Part shown: positions 46,238 through 54,853 of the stretch, piece after piece
Numbering within the stretch: position 1 is the stretch's first letter
How the letters are laid out: each line of letters opens with the position of its first letter
Assembly: GCA_023381565.1 (NCBI GenBank)
Contig: JAMCRR010000096.1
Location: 125,942-189,941, forward strand
Direction of reading: 5' to 3'
DNA from: Chloroflexota bacterium
Lineage (GTDB): Bacteria; Chloroflexota; Anaerolineae; Anaerolineales; Anaerolineaceae
DNA length: 64,000 nt
Position numbers and translations under genes: made by a program
Notes under the pieces: generated by a model
Seen by the model: the letters and a program-made list of their open reading frames with translations, nothing else
What the model was told of the DNA's origin: nothing
Databases searched by the model: none

Positions 46238-46264
46238 ATTCGACTCCTGTGATTTAGAAATCAA

Positions 46265-46295
46265 GGATCACCCCGATAAACACGCGGGGTGATCC
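46265..46295 (-). terminator. Hairpin between ferredoxin and aspartase genes
   Basis: GGATCACCCCG (46265-46275) and CGGGGTGATCC (46285-46295) form a perfect 11-bp stem, 9-nt loop. On the minus strand it is followed by TTGATTTCT, so partial termination after ferredoxin is likely. Confidence 0.6.
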
Positions 46296-46322
46296 CTGTT
46301 TTGCAACTGATCTACCTGCAGG

Positions 46323-46733
46323 CTAACCTGCCGCGCTATAACCAGGGCCACTCTTATAGTAGTCGTAATTCGGCTGGATATCTTTTCGGAGATCGACAAT
46401 TTCACCGGCTGCCAGGGTTTTAGTTCCGTCCAAATGCACTGGGTTCCCTTCGTGGTCGGTGCCATCGAATGGCTCGGTAAACCCAGGAGTCCCAATGGGC
46501 ATGGATATTCTTTCTCCCCCCTTGGCTTTGTAAGCAGAAGGCACCTCGTCTTCAGGGAAGATGGCTGAATACGGGCATTCTGGGATACAAGCGCCGCAAT
46601 CGATGCAGGTATCCGGGTCGATATAGAACCAGGGATACTTATCTTCGGGTTTTCCGGGAATTATGCACTCGACCGGGCATACAGTAACACAGCCACCATC
46701 ACGCAGGCAAAGGCTGGTAATAATGTGGGTCAT
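46323..46733 (-). CDS. Ferredoxin with two iron-sulfur clusters
   Basis: 136 residues. The first cluster ligands are in CLRDGGCVTVCPVEC and the second in CIDCGACIPECPY, the 7Fe or 8Fe ferredoxin layout. The C-terminal half (about 60-136) is longer than usual, with GGERISMPIGTPGFTEP and YDYYKSGPG, and looks like an added segment. I start at the ATG at 46733, with GGAGG five bases upstream. It lies 40 bp behind the superoxide dismutase gene. It is a likely electron carrier for enzymes such as KorAB, though linkage is not shown. Confidence 0.92.
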   Translation of the reverse strand: MTHIITSLCLRDGGCVTVCPVECIIPGKPEDKYPWFYIDPDTCIDCGACIPECPYSAIFPEDEVPSAYKAKGGERISMPIGTPGFTEPFDGTDHEGNPVHLDGTKTLAAGEIVDLRKDIQPNYDYYKSGPGYSAAG

Positions 46734-46773
46734 TGCTACCTCCAAAAGTAGATAAGATAAACCTCAGAGCCGG

Positions 46774-47385
46774 CTAACGACTGGTTTCGTACCGTTTTTC
46801 CACCTCTTCCCAATTCACTACGTTCCACCAGTTAGTCAGGTATTCGGCCCGTCGGTTTTGATATTTAAGATAATATGAGTGTTCCCAAACGTCTACGACA
46901 AGCAGTGGAGTGAGGCCTTCGGTGAGAGGAGAATCCTGATTGGGTGTGGAATGGATGATCAGTTTGCCCTCGTGATTCCGGCTAAGCCAGGCGTAGCCGC
47001 TGCCAAACCGATTTACACCGGCTTTCTCGAATTCCTCTTTGAACGCTGCCAGGCTGCCAAATGTATCAGGGATCGCCTTTGCCAGTTCTCCGCGCGGCTC
47101 CCTACCACCATTTGCATGCATGCATGCCCAGTATAGGTTGTGATTAACAAACCCACCTCCGTTGTTACGCACAGCGGTACGGATATCCTCTGGGATCAGG
47201 CGCAAGTCCCGTAATATTTCCTCTGGTGCATGAGCAAATAGCTCAGGGTGTTTTTCGAGGGCGGTGTTAAAATTTTTAAGATAGGTAGCATGATGCTTGG
47301 TATAATGGACTTCCACGGTGCGTGCATCGATCGCGGGTTCTAAGGCATCAAAAGAATAAGGAAGGGGAGGCATTTCGAACGGCAT
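46774..47385 (-). CDS. sodA: Superoxide dismutase (Fe/Mn type)
   Basis: 203 residues. MPFEMPPLPYSFDALEPAIDA opens it, with metal ligands in VHYTKHHATYL (His), NNGGGFVNHNLYW (His), and the DVWEHSYYLKYQN pair (Asp, His). Several Gly/Gln positions used to tell Mn from Fe forms are not decisive by eye. It has a strong minus-strand promoter upstream and is followed by ferredoxin. Confidence 0.95.
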   Translation of the reverse strand: MPFEMPPLPYSFDALEPAIDARTVEVHYTKHHATYLKNFNTALEKHPELFAHAPEEILRDLRLIPEDIRTAVRNNGGGFVNHNLYWACMHANGGREPRGELAKAIPDTFGSLAAFKEEFEKAGVNRFGSGYAWLSRNHEGKLIIHSTPNQDSPLTEGLTPLLVVDVWEHSYYLKYQNRRAEYLTNWWNVVNWEEVEKRYETSR

Positions 47386-47469
47386 ATTGGACTCCTTTCA
47401 CCTGGTTACATGGGTAGACGACGCGAACCGAACCCAATTAAATCGGAAAGAACAAGTAATCTTATAAAA

Positions 47470-47498
47470 ATTGTAGCCTTCAATAAAACCTTTGTCAA
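47470..47498 (-). promoter_or_regulatory. Promoter of sodA
   Basis: On the minus strand TTGACA (47498-47493), 17-bp spacer, TACAAT (47475-47470). Confidence 0.85.
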
Positions 47499-47514
47499 GC
47501 TAAATAGATCAGGA

Positions 47515-48450
47515 ATGTCATTAAAACATATCTCCCGGCCTCTTATTTCTCCGCCGATCGCTCTTTTATTCGCAGTATTAGCCGTATCTACCGCAAGTAT
47601 ATTCATTCGCTTTGCTCAAGAAAGCACCCCCTCCCTGGTCATCGCGGCTTACCGCCTCTCCCTGGCAACCTTAATACTTGCGCCGGTTGCCTTGTGGCGC
47701 AATTCGGCTGAAATTCGCGCCATTGCCCGAAAGAAGCAAATCGCCCTCGCGGTGATTTCGGGGATTTTCCTGGCGCTTCATTTTGCCACCTGGATTACCT
47801 CGCTGGCTTATACAACAGTTGCCAGCTCAGTCGTCCTGGTAGCTACCACACCTCTGTGGGTGGCTCTATTTTCCCCACTTTTTTTACACGAATCATTGAA
47901 CCGCATCATTGTCATCGGTTTATTTATCGCCCTACTCGGCAGTGTGGTGGTAGGGTTGAGCGATGCCTGCCGCTTTACTCCATCCGGGATGAGCTGCGTG
48001 GACCTGGCACAATTTTCATCCGGGGAGGGATTTTGGGGAGATATGCTGGCGCTTCTGGGCGCAATTTTCGCCGCCGGATACCTTATGATCGGCAGAAATC
48101 TACGCCCAGCGATGTCGATTCTATCCTACACCTTCCTGGTGTATGGAGCCGGAGCAATCGCTCTCCTCGTGTTCATGGGATTAACCGGCTTGAGATTAAC
48201 GGGATATCCCCCGATCAACTACGTTTGGTTCGTGGCACTGGCTTTGATCCCTCAATTGATCGGGCATTCAACCTATAACTGGTCGCTTCGCTATCTGCCG
48301 GCGGCATTTGTCTCGGTATTTTTGCTAGGCGAGCCGATCGGTTCGACGGTCCTGGCTTATTTCATCCTGAACGAAATTCCGAACGCCCTGAAAATTGCCG
48401 GTGGGGTGATGATCCTGGCAGGGATCCTGGTGGCATCAAGATCGAGGTAA
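47515..48450 (+). CDS. EamA/DMT-superfamily permease
   Basis: 311 residues, about ten hydrophobic segments. It begins with a short basic leader and ALLFAVLAVSTASIFIRFAQE. The first EamA repeat ends about 165 (LFIALLGSVVVGLSDACRF). A loop with two cysteines (DACRFTPSGMSCVD) follows. The second repeat ends IAGGVMILAGILVASRSR. Substrate unknown. I use the ATG at 47515, because a longer frame back to 47410 runs into the sodA promoter region. It is divergent from sodA and converges with malQ. Confidence 0.86.
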   Translation: MSLKHISRPLISPPIALLFAVLAVSTASIFIRFAQESTPSLVIAAYRLSLATLILAPVALWRNSAEIRAIARKKQIALAVISGIFLALHFATWITSLAYTTVASSVVLVATTPLWVALFSPLFLHESLNRIIVIGLFIALLGSVVVGLSDACRFTPSGMSCVDLAQFSSGEGFWGDMLALLGAIFAAGYLMIGRNLRPAMSILSYTFLVYGAGAIALLVFMGLTGLRLTGYPPINYVWFVALALIPQLIGHSTYNWSLRYLPAAFVSVFLLGEPIGSTVLAYFILNEIPNALKIAGGVMILAGILVASRSR

Positions 48451-48457
48451 GTTGATC

Positions 48458-49981
48458 TTACGACTGGGATCTTCCCACGGGCATTTCAGGGAGGCGGGAA
48501 TACAGGTAGTTCATTTCGTAGAGACGTCTCTGGAGCGTATCGCTCAACGCATCCGCCGGCATCCGCCAGCTCCAGTTTCCACTGGGTTTGCCGGGGAAGT
48601 TCATGCGCGCCTCAGTTCCCAGGCCCAGAACATCCTGCATGGTGGTCACAGCCCAGCATGCTACTGAACTCCAAACCCCGCGGATCAAATCCCATGCAAT
48701 ATCTTCGCCAGAGCGCGCCAGATAGCGTCGGCAAAAGTCTCGTTCGCTCTCTGTGGAGCTGTGGTTATACCACCCAACGCTGGTATCATTATCGTGGGTG
48801 CCGGTATAGGCAACGCACCTTTCCGGGTAATTATGGGGGAGGAAGGGATCATCCGGGTCTGTGCTGAAGCCGAATTGCAGGATTTTCATCCCCGGTAGGC
48901 TGAATTCCTCCCGCAGGGTTACCACATCTGGGGTGATCTCTCCCAAATCTTCAGCGATGATCGGGAGAGATAGGAATGCTTTCTGGACGGTTCTGAAGAA
49001 GTCCGCCGCAGGTCCAGGAGCCCAACGCCCGATTTCAGCAGTCGGCATCCCAGCGGGCACTTCCCAGTAACCCGCAAATCCCCGAAAATGGTCCAGGCGG
49101 ATGGCATCGATCGAGCGCAGGGAAGCCTGCAGGCGTTCGATCCACCAGGCGTAACCCGATTTGGCGTGCACTTCCCAACGGTAGAGAGGGTTTCCCCAGA
49201 GCTGCCCGGTAGGTGAAAAATAATCCGGTGGAACCCCGGCAACGAAAGTGGGTAAACCGGAAGAATCGAGGTAGAACAGCTCTGGATGCGCCCAAACCTC
49301 TGCGCTATCGTAGGCAACGAAAATTGGCACATCACCTACAATTTGGATGCCTCGTTCAAGTGCGAATTTGTGCACTCGATCCCACTGGCGAAAGAACAGG
49401 AACTGGCGATAGGAATGTCTTTGCAGATTTTCCTCGTTCTCGATTTTGAATTTCTGGAGGGTGTCTGGATCGCGCTGGCGAAGAGGCTCAGGCCAGCTAT
49501 CCCAGGAAACACCCCCATGCAGCTCTTTAATCGCCATGAAGAGCGAAAAATCAGCAAGCCAGCTTTCATTTTCTTTCTGAAAGCGGTTGAATTCATCATG
49601 TAGCGGTGAGGCTTTCGCGCGCTTGAAGCGTTTGAAGGCGCGATCGAGAAGGGAGATTTTCCATTCAATTACCGGGCCGTAATCCACACGGTCAGGTGGG
49701 AATTCGGGCCGTTTGGATAGGTCCTCCTCGGTCAGTAATTCTTCATCCAGCAGAACTGTAGGGCTGATCAGATATGGGTTGCCGGCAAAAGCTGAGAAGC
49801 ACTGGTAAGGCGAATCTCCATAGCCTGTTGGACCTAAAGGGAGGATTTGCCAGAGTGTAAAGCCCGACCTGGCGAGGAAGTTGATCCACCGGTAGGCTTC
49901 GGGCCCTAAATCACCAATGCCGTCTGGACCCGGCAGGCTGGAAGGATGTAGAATGACCCCTCCGGAACGCTCAAACTTCAT
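48458..49981 (-). CDS. malQ: 4-alpha-glucanotransferase
   Basis: 507 residues, glycoside hydrolase family 77. GGVILHPSSLPGPDGIGDLG, PLGPTGYGDSPYQCFSAFAGN, DVPIFVAYDSAEVWAHP, AIRLDHFRGFAGYWEVPAG (nucleophile Asp), IIAEDLGEITPDV and AYTGTHDNDTSVGWY are all seen. It rearranges maltodextrins, often with glycogen metabolism. I use the ATG at 49981 with GGAGG seven bases upstream; a longer frame to 50218 overlaps glgC deeply and lacks homology. It is the last of glgA-glgC-malQ. Confidence 0.96.
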   Translation of the reverse strand: MKFERSGGVILHPSSLPGPDGIGDLGPEAYRWINFLARSGFTLWQILPLGPTGYGDSPYQCFSAFAGNPYLISPTVLLDEELLTEEDLSKRPEFPPDRVDYGPVIEWKISLLDRAFKRFKRAKASPLHDEFNRFQKENESWLADFSLFMAIKELHGGVSWDSWPEPLRQRDPDTLQKFKIENEENLQRHSYRQFLFFRQWDRVHKFALERGIQIVGDVPIFVAYDSAEVWAHPELFYLDSSGLPTFVAGVPPDYFSPTGQLWGNPLYRWEVHAKSGYAWWIERLQASLRSIDAIRLDHFRGFAGYWEVPAGMPTAEIGRWAPGPAADFFRTVQKAFLSLPIIAEDLGEITPDVVTLREEFSLPGMKILQFGFSTDPDDPFLPHNYPERCVAYTGTHDNDTSVGWYNHSSTESERDFCRRYLARSGEDIAWDLIRGVWSSVACWAVTTMQDVLGLGTEARMNFPGKPSGNWSWRMPADALSDTLQRRLYEMNYLYSRLPEMPVGRSQS

Positions 49982-51233
49982 ACGGCAACCTCCGTGTTTG
50001 CACATATTGCCCGGGACGGACGACCATTTCAGGAAAATCAGCTGGAATGACATCGGGTCCGATGGCCGAGCCGGGTTCGATGACAATACCCGGAGGCAGC
50101 GAGGAAGACTTCCCCACCATCGCCAGAACGGGTTCAGGCCCTGACCCCAGACTCCCAATGCGTGCCCCTTCGCCCACGACGACCCTTTTATCCAGGACGG
50201 CATGTTGGATAATCGCACCGCTCTTGACTTCGGTTCCTGTAAAAATAATGGATTCGTTAATCACTGCCCCAGCACGGACGATCACGCCCGGGGAGAGAAC
50301 ACTGCGCACAATGACCGCTCCCCTTTCGATTAAACATCCATCGGCAATCATGCAATCTGAGATGTTGGCGCCACGCTGGATGAGCGCCGGAGGGCGTTCT
50401 TCGGTGCGGGTGTGTATAATCCAATCGCGCCGGTTCAAGTCGAATGACGGGGGATCGCGCAGCAGGTCCATGTGCGCCTGCCAGTAGGTGGTTACGGTAC
50501 CAACGTCGACCCAATACCCGTTGAAGGGGAACCCGAAGACGCGCGCCCCCTCAGCAACCAACTTAGGCAGCACATCTTTTCCGAAATCGTGTGTCGAACC
50601 CTCGCGCAGGTGATCTTCCCATAATGCCTGGTCGAGCACATCCAGGTTGAACAAATAAACCCCCATGTTCGCCATATCTCCCGGAGGATGAGCCGGTTTC
50701 TCTACGAAGGAAGTCACCCGGTAAGTTGGGTCCACGCCGACGATGCCGAATCGAGAGGCTTCAACGATGGGAACGCGGATGGTTGCCATGGTCACATCTG
50801 CCTGATGATCGGCATGGAAGGTCAGCATAGCTTCAAAATCCATAGCGTAGATATGATCGCCCGAGAGGATGATTAACTGATCCGGATGGCCGCCCTTAAT
50901 AAATGAGAAATTCTGCTGGATGGCATCCGCCGTGCCTGTATACCAATCCGAAGGGCGCCTGGCCTTGTAAGGCGTGTAGATACGCACACCTCCCGTAAAA
51001 TCCCGGTTGAGATCCCAAGGGCCTCCCGCGCCGATATGTTCGATCAGGGATTGGGGCCGGTATTGAGCCATGACCATGATATCGAATATTCCAGAGTTGA
51101 CGCAATTAGAGAGAGTGAAATCGATGATGCGATACTTGCCTGCAAAAGGGACGGCGGGTTTTGCTCTCTTTGCAGTTAAAATCCCCAGCCTCGACCCCTC
51201 TCCGCCTGCCAGTATAATCGCGCGTGTTTTCAT
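49971..51233 (-). CDS. glgC: Glucose-1-phosphate adenylyltransferase
   Basis: 420 residues. The nucleotide loop is AIILAGGEGSRLGILTAKRAKPAVPFAGKYR, seen in pieces AGGEGSRLG and KRAKPAVPF. WYTGTADAIQQNF, ILSGDHIYAMDFEAM and DVGTVTTYWQAHMDLL follow. A left-handed beta-helix tail is present (IADGCLIERGAVIVRS). It makes ADP-glucose for glycogen. It starts 6 bp after glgA ends and overlaps malQ by 11 bp. Confidence 0.96.
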   Translation of the reverse strand: MKTRAIILAGGEGSRLGILTAKRAKPAVPFAGKYRIIDFTLSNCVNSGIFDIMVMAQYRPQSLIEHIGAGGPWDLNRDFTGGVRIYTPYKARRPSDWYTGTADAIQQNFSFIKGGHPDQLIILSGDHIYAMDFEAMLTFHADHQADVTMATIRVPIVEASRFGIVGVDPTYRVTSFVEKPAHPPGDMANMGVYLFNLDVLDQALWEDHLREGSTHDFGKDVLPKLVAEGARVFGFPFNGYWVDVGTVTTYWQAHMDLLRDPPSFDLNRRDWIIHTRTEERPPALIQRGANISDCMIADGCLIERGAVIVRSVLSPGVIVRAGAVINESIIFTGTEVKSGAIIQHAVLDKRVVVGEGARIGSLGSGPEPVLAMVGKSSSLPPGIVIEPGSAIGPDVIPADFPEMVVRPGQYVQTRRLPYEV

Positions 51234-51239
51234 GATGGG

Positions 51240-52718
51240 TCATTCTCCCAAAGAATGATATAGCTCAACGTACGCCATTGCCGAGCGTTCCCATGAAAAA
51301 TCTCGTGACATGCCTCTCCGTTGGAGGGCCTCCCATGCCGCTTTGTTAGCGCGCACTGCCAGGCATTTCTGGATGGCGGTGTTCAAAGCCTGGGCCTGAG
51401 GAGATTCGAACAAGAAACCGGTGCTGTCTTTCGTCTGGTAATAATCCTGGATGGTGTCTTTTAAGCCGCCGGTTGCCCTGGCAACCGGCACGCAGCCATA
51501 GTGCATGGCAATCATCTGCGACAATCCGCAGGGTTCGTAGCGCGAAGGCATCAATAAAATATCAGCGGAGGCATAGAGCTGGTGAGCCAAGCGGTCGTCG
51601 TAACGGATGATTGCCCGACATCGCTCGGGGTGGTCGTTTTCGAGGAGGCGCGCTTTTTCTTCCAGGGCGGGTATGCCCGAGCCCAAAATGATCGCCTCCC
51701 AGGTTTCGTCAGGCATCTGGCTCAAACAATCCAGGATCAGGTCGATACCCTTCTGGGGATCCATACGGCCTATAAAGACCAACAAAGGCACATCCGGGTC
51801 TTGTGGCAGTGAGAAACGATTTTGCAAGGCGAGCTTGTTCATAGTCCGGATGGAGAGATTATCTTCTGAATAGTGGATGATCCCGTTGGGATCTCGTTCT
51901 GGATCCCAAGAAGCCACATCCAGGCCGTTTAAAATACCCGAGATGACATTGGAGCGAGATTTCAAAAAATCTTCTAATCCGCACCCAAATTCTTGGGTGA
52001 GAATTTCTTTGGCGTAAGCAGGCGAAACCGCCACAATCCGATCCGCTGCCAGCAAACCCAGGGGAAGAGGCACCCGGCTGGCCCATTCTGGCAGGCGGTC
52101 GTCATCTGCGGGAGGCAGCTTGAATTCTGCCAGCGCAGCCTCGGCGCCTACACCCATAAACGGGAGATTGTGGACGGTCAAGACGGAATATGTATGGCTG
52201 AAGAATGGATCGTTGGGTTTCCGCAGGGAGAGGGCATATACGGCAAGCGCGGTATGCCAATCGTTGGCATGAACCACATCCGGTCGCCAATTCAATGAGC
52301 GAACCAGCTCTAGAGCAGCCAGCGAGAAAAATGTGAATTTCGATCCGTCTTTGCGCGTATCGATCGAATACACCGGCGATTTTGCCGGAATTGGGGTGCC
52401 GGCAATCAGGTATACTTTAAGACCTTTGATGTCTGTTTCGAAAGCCTGGGCGGGGATCGGTTCAGGAGTATGATCGACGAGAAAAGAGCTCACCGGGCGC
52501 AAGTTGAACGCCGCAGGGTCGATCACGCCGTGAAAGGGGATGACCAGGCGCACATTCAGCGTTTTTCCAAATGTCTGATCTGCCGTGAGGGAAAGCAACG
52601 CATGGGGTAGGGTACCGGCGACGTCTCCTAATCCTCCCACTTTCACCAAAGGTTCGGCCTCGGCGGCGAGGAATAATACACGCATAACCTCGCCAGGAGT
52701 ACGAGATGCATTTTCCAT
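51240..52718 (-). CDS. glgA: Glycogen synthase (GT5)
   Basis: 492 residues. The ADP-glucose loop is EPLVKVGGLGDVAGTLPHAL near the N-terminus. DVVHANDWHTALAVYAL, NGLDVASWDPERD, VFIGRMDPQKGIDLIL and ILLMPSRYEPCGLSQMIAM (acid/nucleotide binding) show a bacterial glycogen synthase. I keep the ATG at 52718 with GGGAGG nine bases upstream; an in-frame ATG at 52685 (MRVLFLAAEAEP) is also possible. It is first in glgA-glgC-malQ, with a deaminase-CYTH gene 94 bp upstream. Confidence 0.95.
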   Translation of the reverse strand: MENASRTPGEVMRVLFLAAEAEPLVKVGGLGDVAGTLPHALLSLTADQTFGKTLNVRLVIPFHGVIDPAAFNLRPVSSFLVDHTPEPIPAQAFETDIKGLKVYLIAGTPIPAKSPVYSIDTRKDGSKFTFFSLAALELVRSLNWRPDVVHANDWHTALAVYALSLRKPNDPFFSHTYSVLTVHNLPFMGVGAEAALAEFKLPPADDDRLPEWASRVPLPLGLLAADRIVAVSPAYAKEILTQEFGCGLEDFLKSRSNVISGILNGLDVASWDPERDPNGIIHYSEDNLSIRTMNKLALQNRFSLPQDPDVPLLVFIGRMDPQKGIDLILDCLSQMPDETWEAIILGSGIPALEEKARLLENDHPERCRAIIRYDDRLAHQLYASADILLMPSRYEPCGLSQMIAMHYGCVPVARATGGLKDTIQDYYQTKDSTGFLFESPQAQALNTAIQKCLAVRANKAAWEALQRRGMSRDFSWERSAMAYVELYHSLGE

Positions 52719-52812
52719 GGCGATTTACCTCCCTTGAGCTCGATGCTGGGTGCGGTAGAATGAACGGTGGAGTTGAGTAGTGATGATTAATATTTTAGTC
52801 CAATATTCATTT

Positions 52813-54798
52813 TCACGCACCTGCTACGGGAGTGATAGTCTCGATGTAATCCTGTGCCACGGCTTCTTTTGGAGAGGCGCCCAACACAGAAATCAGCTCG
52901 GCAACCATTTCTGATTTTTGCTCCGCATCCTGGCGACTCCAGGTGCGGCTCTTGATCTCCATGAAGTTGCCAGAAGCTGGGTGACGCAAATAATCTACGT
53001 TAATAAAGAACTCTATGCCTTTATATTTAATGAGGTAGCGGCGGCGGTCCTTTTCGATCTCTATCTCGCTGGTGGGCTTGAAATATTCTCGGTAGAATCG
53101 TAAACCATGGGTTGCCGGCGCATAATAACGGCTACGCGAGAGTAAGATTTCCTTGGGGAATTTACGCTCTCGGGCGGGGCCAAGCAGGGTCAGGCGAGAA
53201 CGAACATTGGTCACCTGCCCTTTATCATCGATAAACTCATCGTCCCGGTAGCGAACCCTTCCTTGCGAGCCATCTTCGAATGAGAAATAGGTATCATACT
53301 GGTGATAGTGCCGGGTGCGGATGATCTCAATTTCTGGATTGTCTAGCGCCTGAATGATGGCTTCTGGGTCATCGACGCGCACCTTCACCTGGACCTCAAA
53401 GCTTTCCTCCTCCATAGCGCCGCCGATCGCGACCAGTTTAGAGAGCACGGAATGCTCCCGCTCGATCAAGAAGGTGTCGATACGCCTGGCGTAATCCTTA
53501 GCCTGGGCCATCAGATCAGCCTCGTGCAGGGTCAAGAGCTGGCGGTCGCGCATCAGTAAGCGGCCGTCGACCATAACATCTGTTACGTCGGTAGCTTTGG
53601 CGGCGTAAACCAATTGCGCATAGGTGTTATTAGGATCACGCTGAAAGTGCGGGGTGTTGTGGATGGTGGCGATATTCACCAGGATCAGGTCAGCACGCTT
53701 GCCCGGCTCGAGCGATCCGGTGATTGAGCCTATGTGTAGAGCTTCGGCGCCCAGTCGGGTGGCCATATTCAATACGGTACGTGCCGGCAAGGCGGTAGGG
53801 TCATTGTTGAAGCCTTTTGCCAGGAAAGCCGCCAAACGGACTTCTTCGAACATATCCAGGTCGTTATTGGATGCGGGGCCATCTGTTCCAATCCCGACAT
53901 TTAACCCGAGATCGATCATATTCTTGACCGGCGCCACACCAGAGCCCAGCTTCAGATTCGAGGATGGATTGTGCGCAACGCCGGCTCCTGCATGGAGCAA
54001 AGTACGAATTTCGCCCTCATCGATATGCACGCAGTGAGCAGCCAAAACTTTTGCCTCGAGCAGGTTTTGCTTTTTGACATAGGGAACGACCGGCATGCCA
54101 TGTTCGGCGCGCATATTCTCGACCTCCAATGCAGTCTCAGAGATATGCGTGTGCAGGGGAACGTCGAACTCAACAGCCAGTGCGGCGGTTGCTCGCAGGA
54201 TGTCTGGGGTGCAGGTGTAAGGAGCATGCGGCGCAACTGAAGGAACGATCAGGGGGTGGCCTTTCCAGCGGAGGATAAAATCGCGCGCCTCAGCAAGAGA
54301 TTCTTCATACGAGTGCGCGTCCGGTGTCGGGAATTTCATTACGGTTTGGGAGCATAGGGCGCGCATCCCTGCCTCAGCCGTTGCTCGGGCGACGTGTTCC
54401 TCGAAATAATACATATCAGCGAAAGTGGTCACCCCACTGCGGATCATTTCAGCGCATCCCAGCAAAGTCCCCAGATGCACAAAATCGGGGGAGACGAATT
54501 CACGTTCCACGGGCATCATATATCCCATCAGCCATACATCCAGGCGCAAGTCGTCTGCCAAACCCCGCAATAAGGTCATAGGGACGTGCGTATGGGCGTT
54601 GATTAAACCCGGCATAAGGATTTTCCCGCCGCAGTCGATGGTTTGGTCGGCTTCGACCTGCTGGCGCACCTCTGCCTCAGGTCCGGCGAGGAGGATACTG
54701 TTGCCCTTGATAGCGACTGCTCCTGGATAATATTGGTGGAAATCCTTATCCATGGTGAGCACGATAGCGTTCGTAAAGATAAAGTCTGCTTTGTCCAT
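52813..54798 (-). CDS. Amidohydrolase (nucleoside deaminase type) fused to a CYTH domain
   Basis: 661 residues. Residues 1-455 form a metal-dependent amidohydrolase of the MtaD/SsnA type (5'-methylthioadenosine/S-adenosylhomocysteine deaminase-like). Metal and substrate motifs are LINAHTHVPMTLLRGLADDL, APHAPYTC, HTHISET, HCVHIDEGE and IGTDGPASNNDLDMFEEV. From about 466 a CYTH-type domain begins: FEVQVKVRVDD, QYDTYFSFEDGSQGRVRYRDD, REYFKPTSEIEIEKDRRRY, INVDYLRHPASGNFMEIKS. The usual ExExK is ExQxK here. The combination is not one I know. I use the ATG at 54798; the ATG at 54834 has no ribosome site. Confidence 0.85.
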   Translation of the reverse strand: MDKADFIFTNAIVLTMDKDFHQYYPGAVAIKGNSILLAGPEAEVRQQVEADQTIDCGGKILMPGLINAHTHVPMTLLRGLADDLRLDVWLMGYMMPVEREFVSPDFVHLGTLLGCAEMIRSGVTTFADMYYFEEHVARATAEAGMRALCSQTVMKFPTPDAHSYEESLAEARDFILRWKGHPLIVPSVAPHAPYTCTPDILRATAALAVEFDVPLHTHISETALEVENMRAEHGMPVVPYVKKQNLLEAKVLAAHCVHIDEGEIRTLLHAGAGVAHNPSSNLKLGSGVAPVKNMIDLGLNVGIGTDGPASNNDLDMFEEVRLAAFLAKGFNNDPTALPARTVLNMATRLGAEALHIGSITGSLEPGKRADLILVNIATIHNTPHFQRDPNNTYAQLVYAAKATDVTDVMVDGRLLMRDRQLLTLHEADLMAQAKDYARRIDTFLIEREHSVLSKLVAIGGAMEEESFEVQVKVRVDDPEAIIQALDNPEIEIIRTRHYHQYDTYFSFEDGSQGRVRYRDDEFIDDKGQVTNVRSRLTLLGPARERKFPKEILLSRSRYYAPATHGLRFYREYFKPTSEIEIEKDRRRYLIKYKGIEFFINVDYLRHPASGNFMEIKSRTWSRQDAEQKSEMVAELISVLGASPKEAVAQDYIETITPVAGA

Positions 54799-54853
54799 AT
54801 TTTGTCCCCAGTGATTATTTTTCTTTTCTGACATAAGGAAAGAACCTGATCAT

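Noticed and set aside
49982-50218. N-terminal extension of malQ
   Set aside because: It is the glgC antisense frame shadow; GGAGG and homology place the start at 49981.
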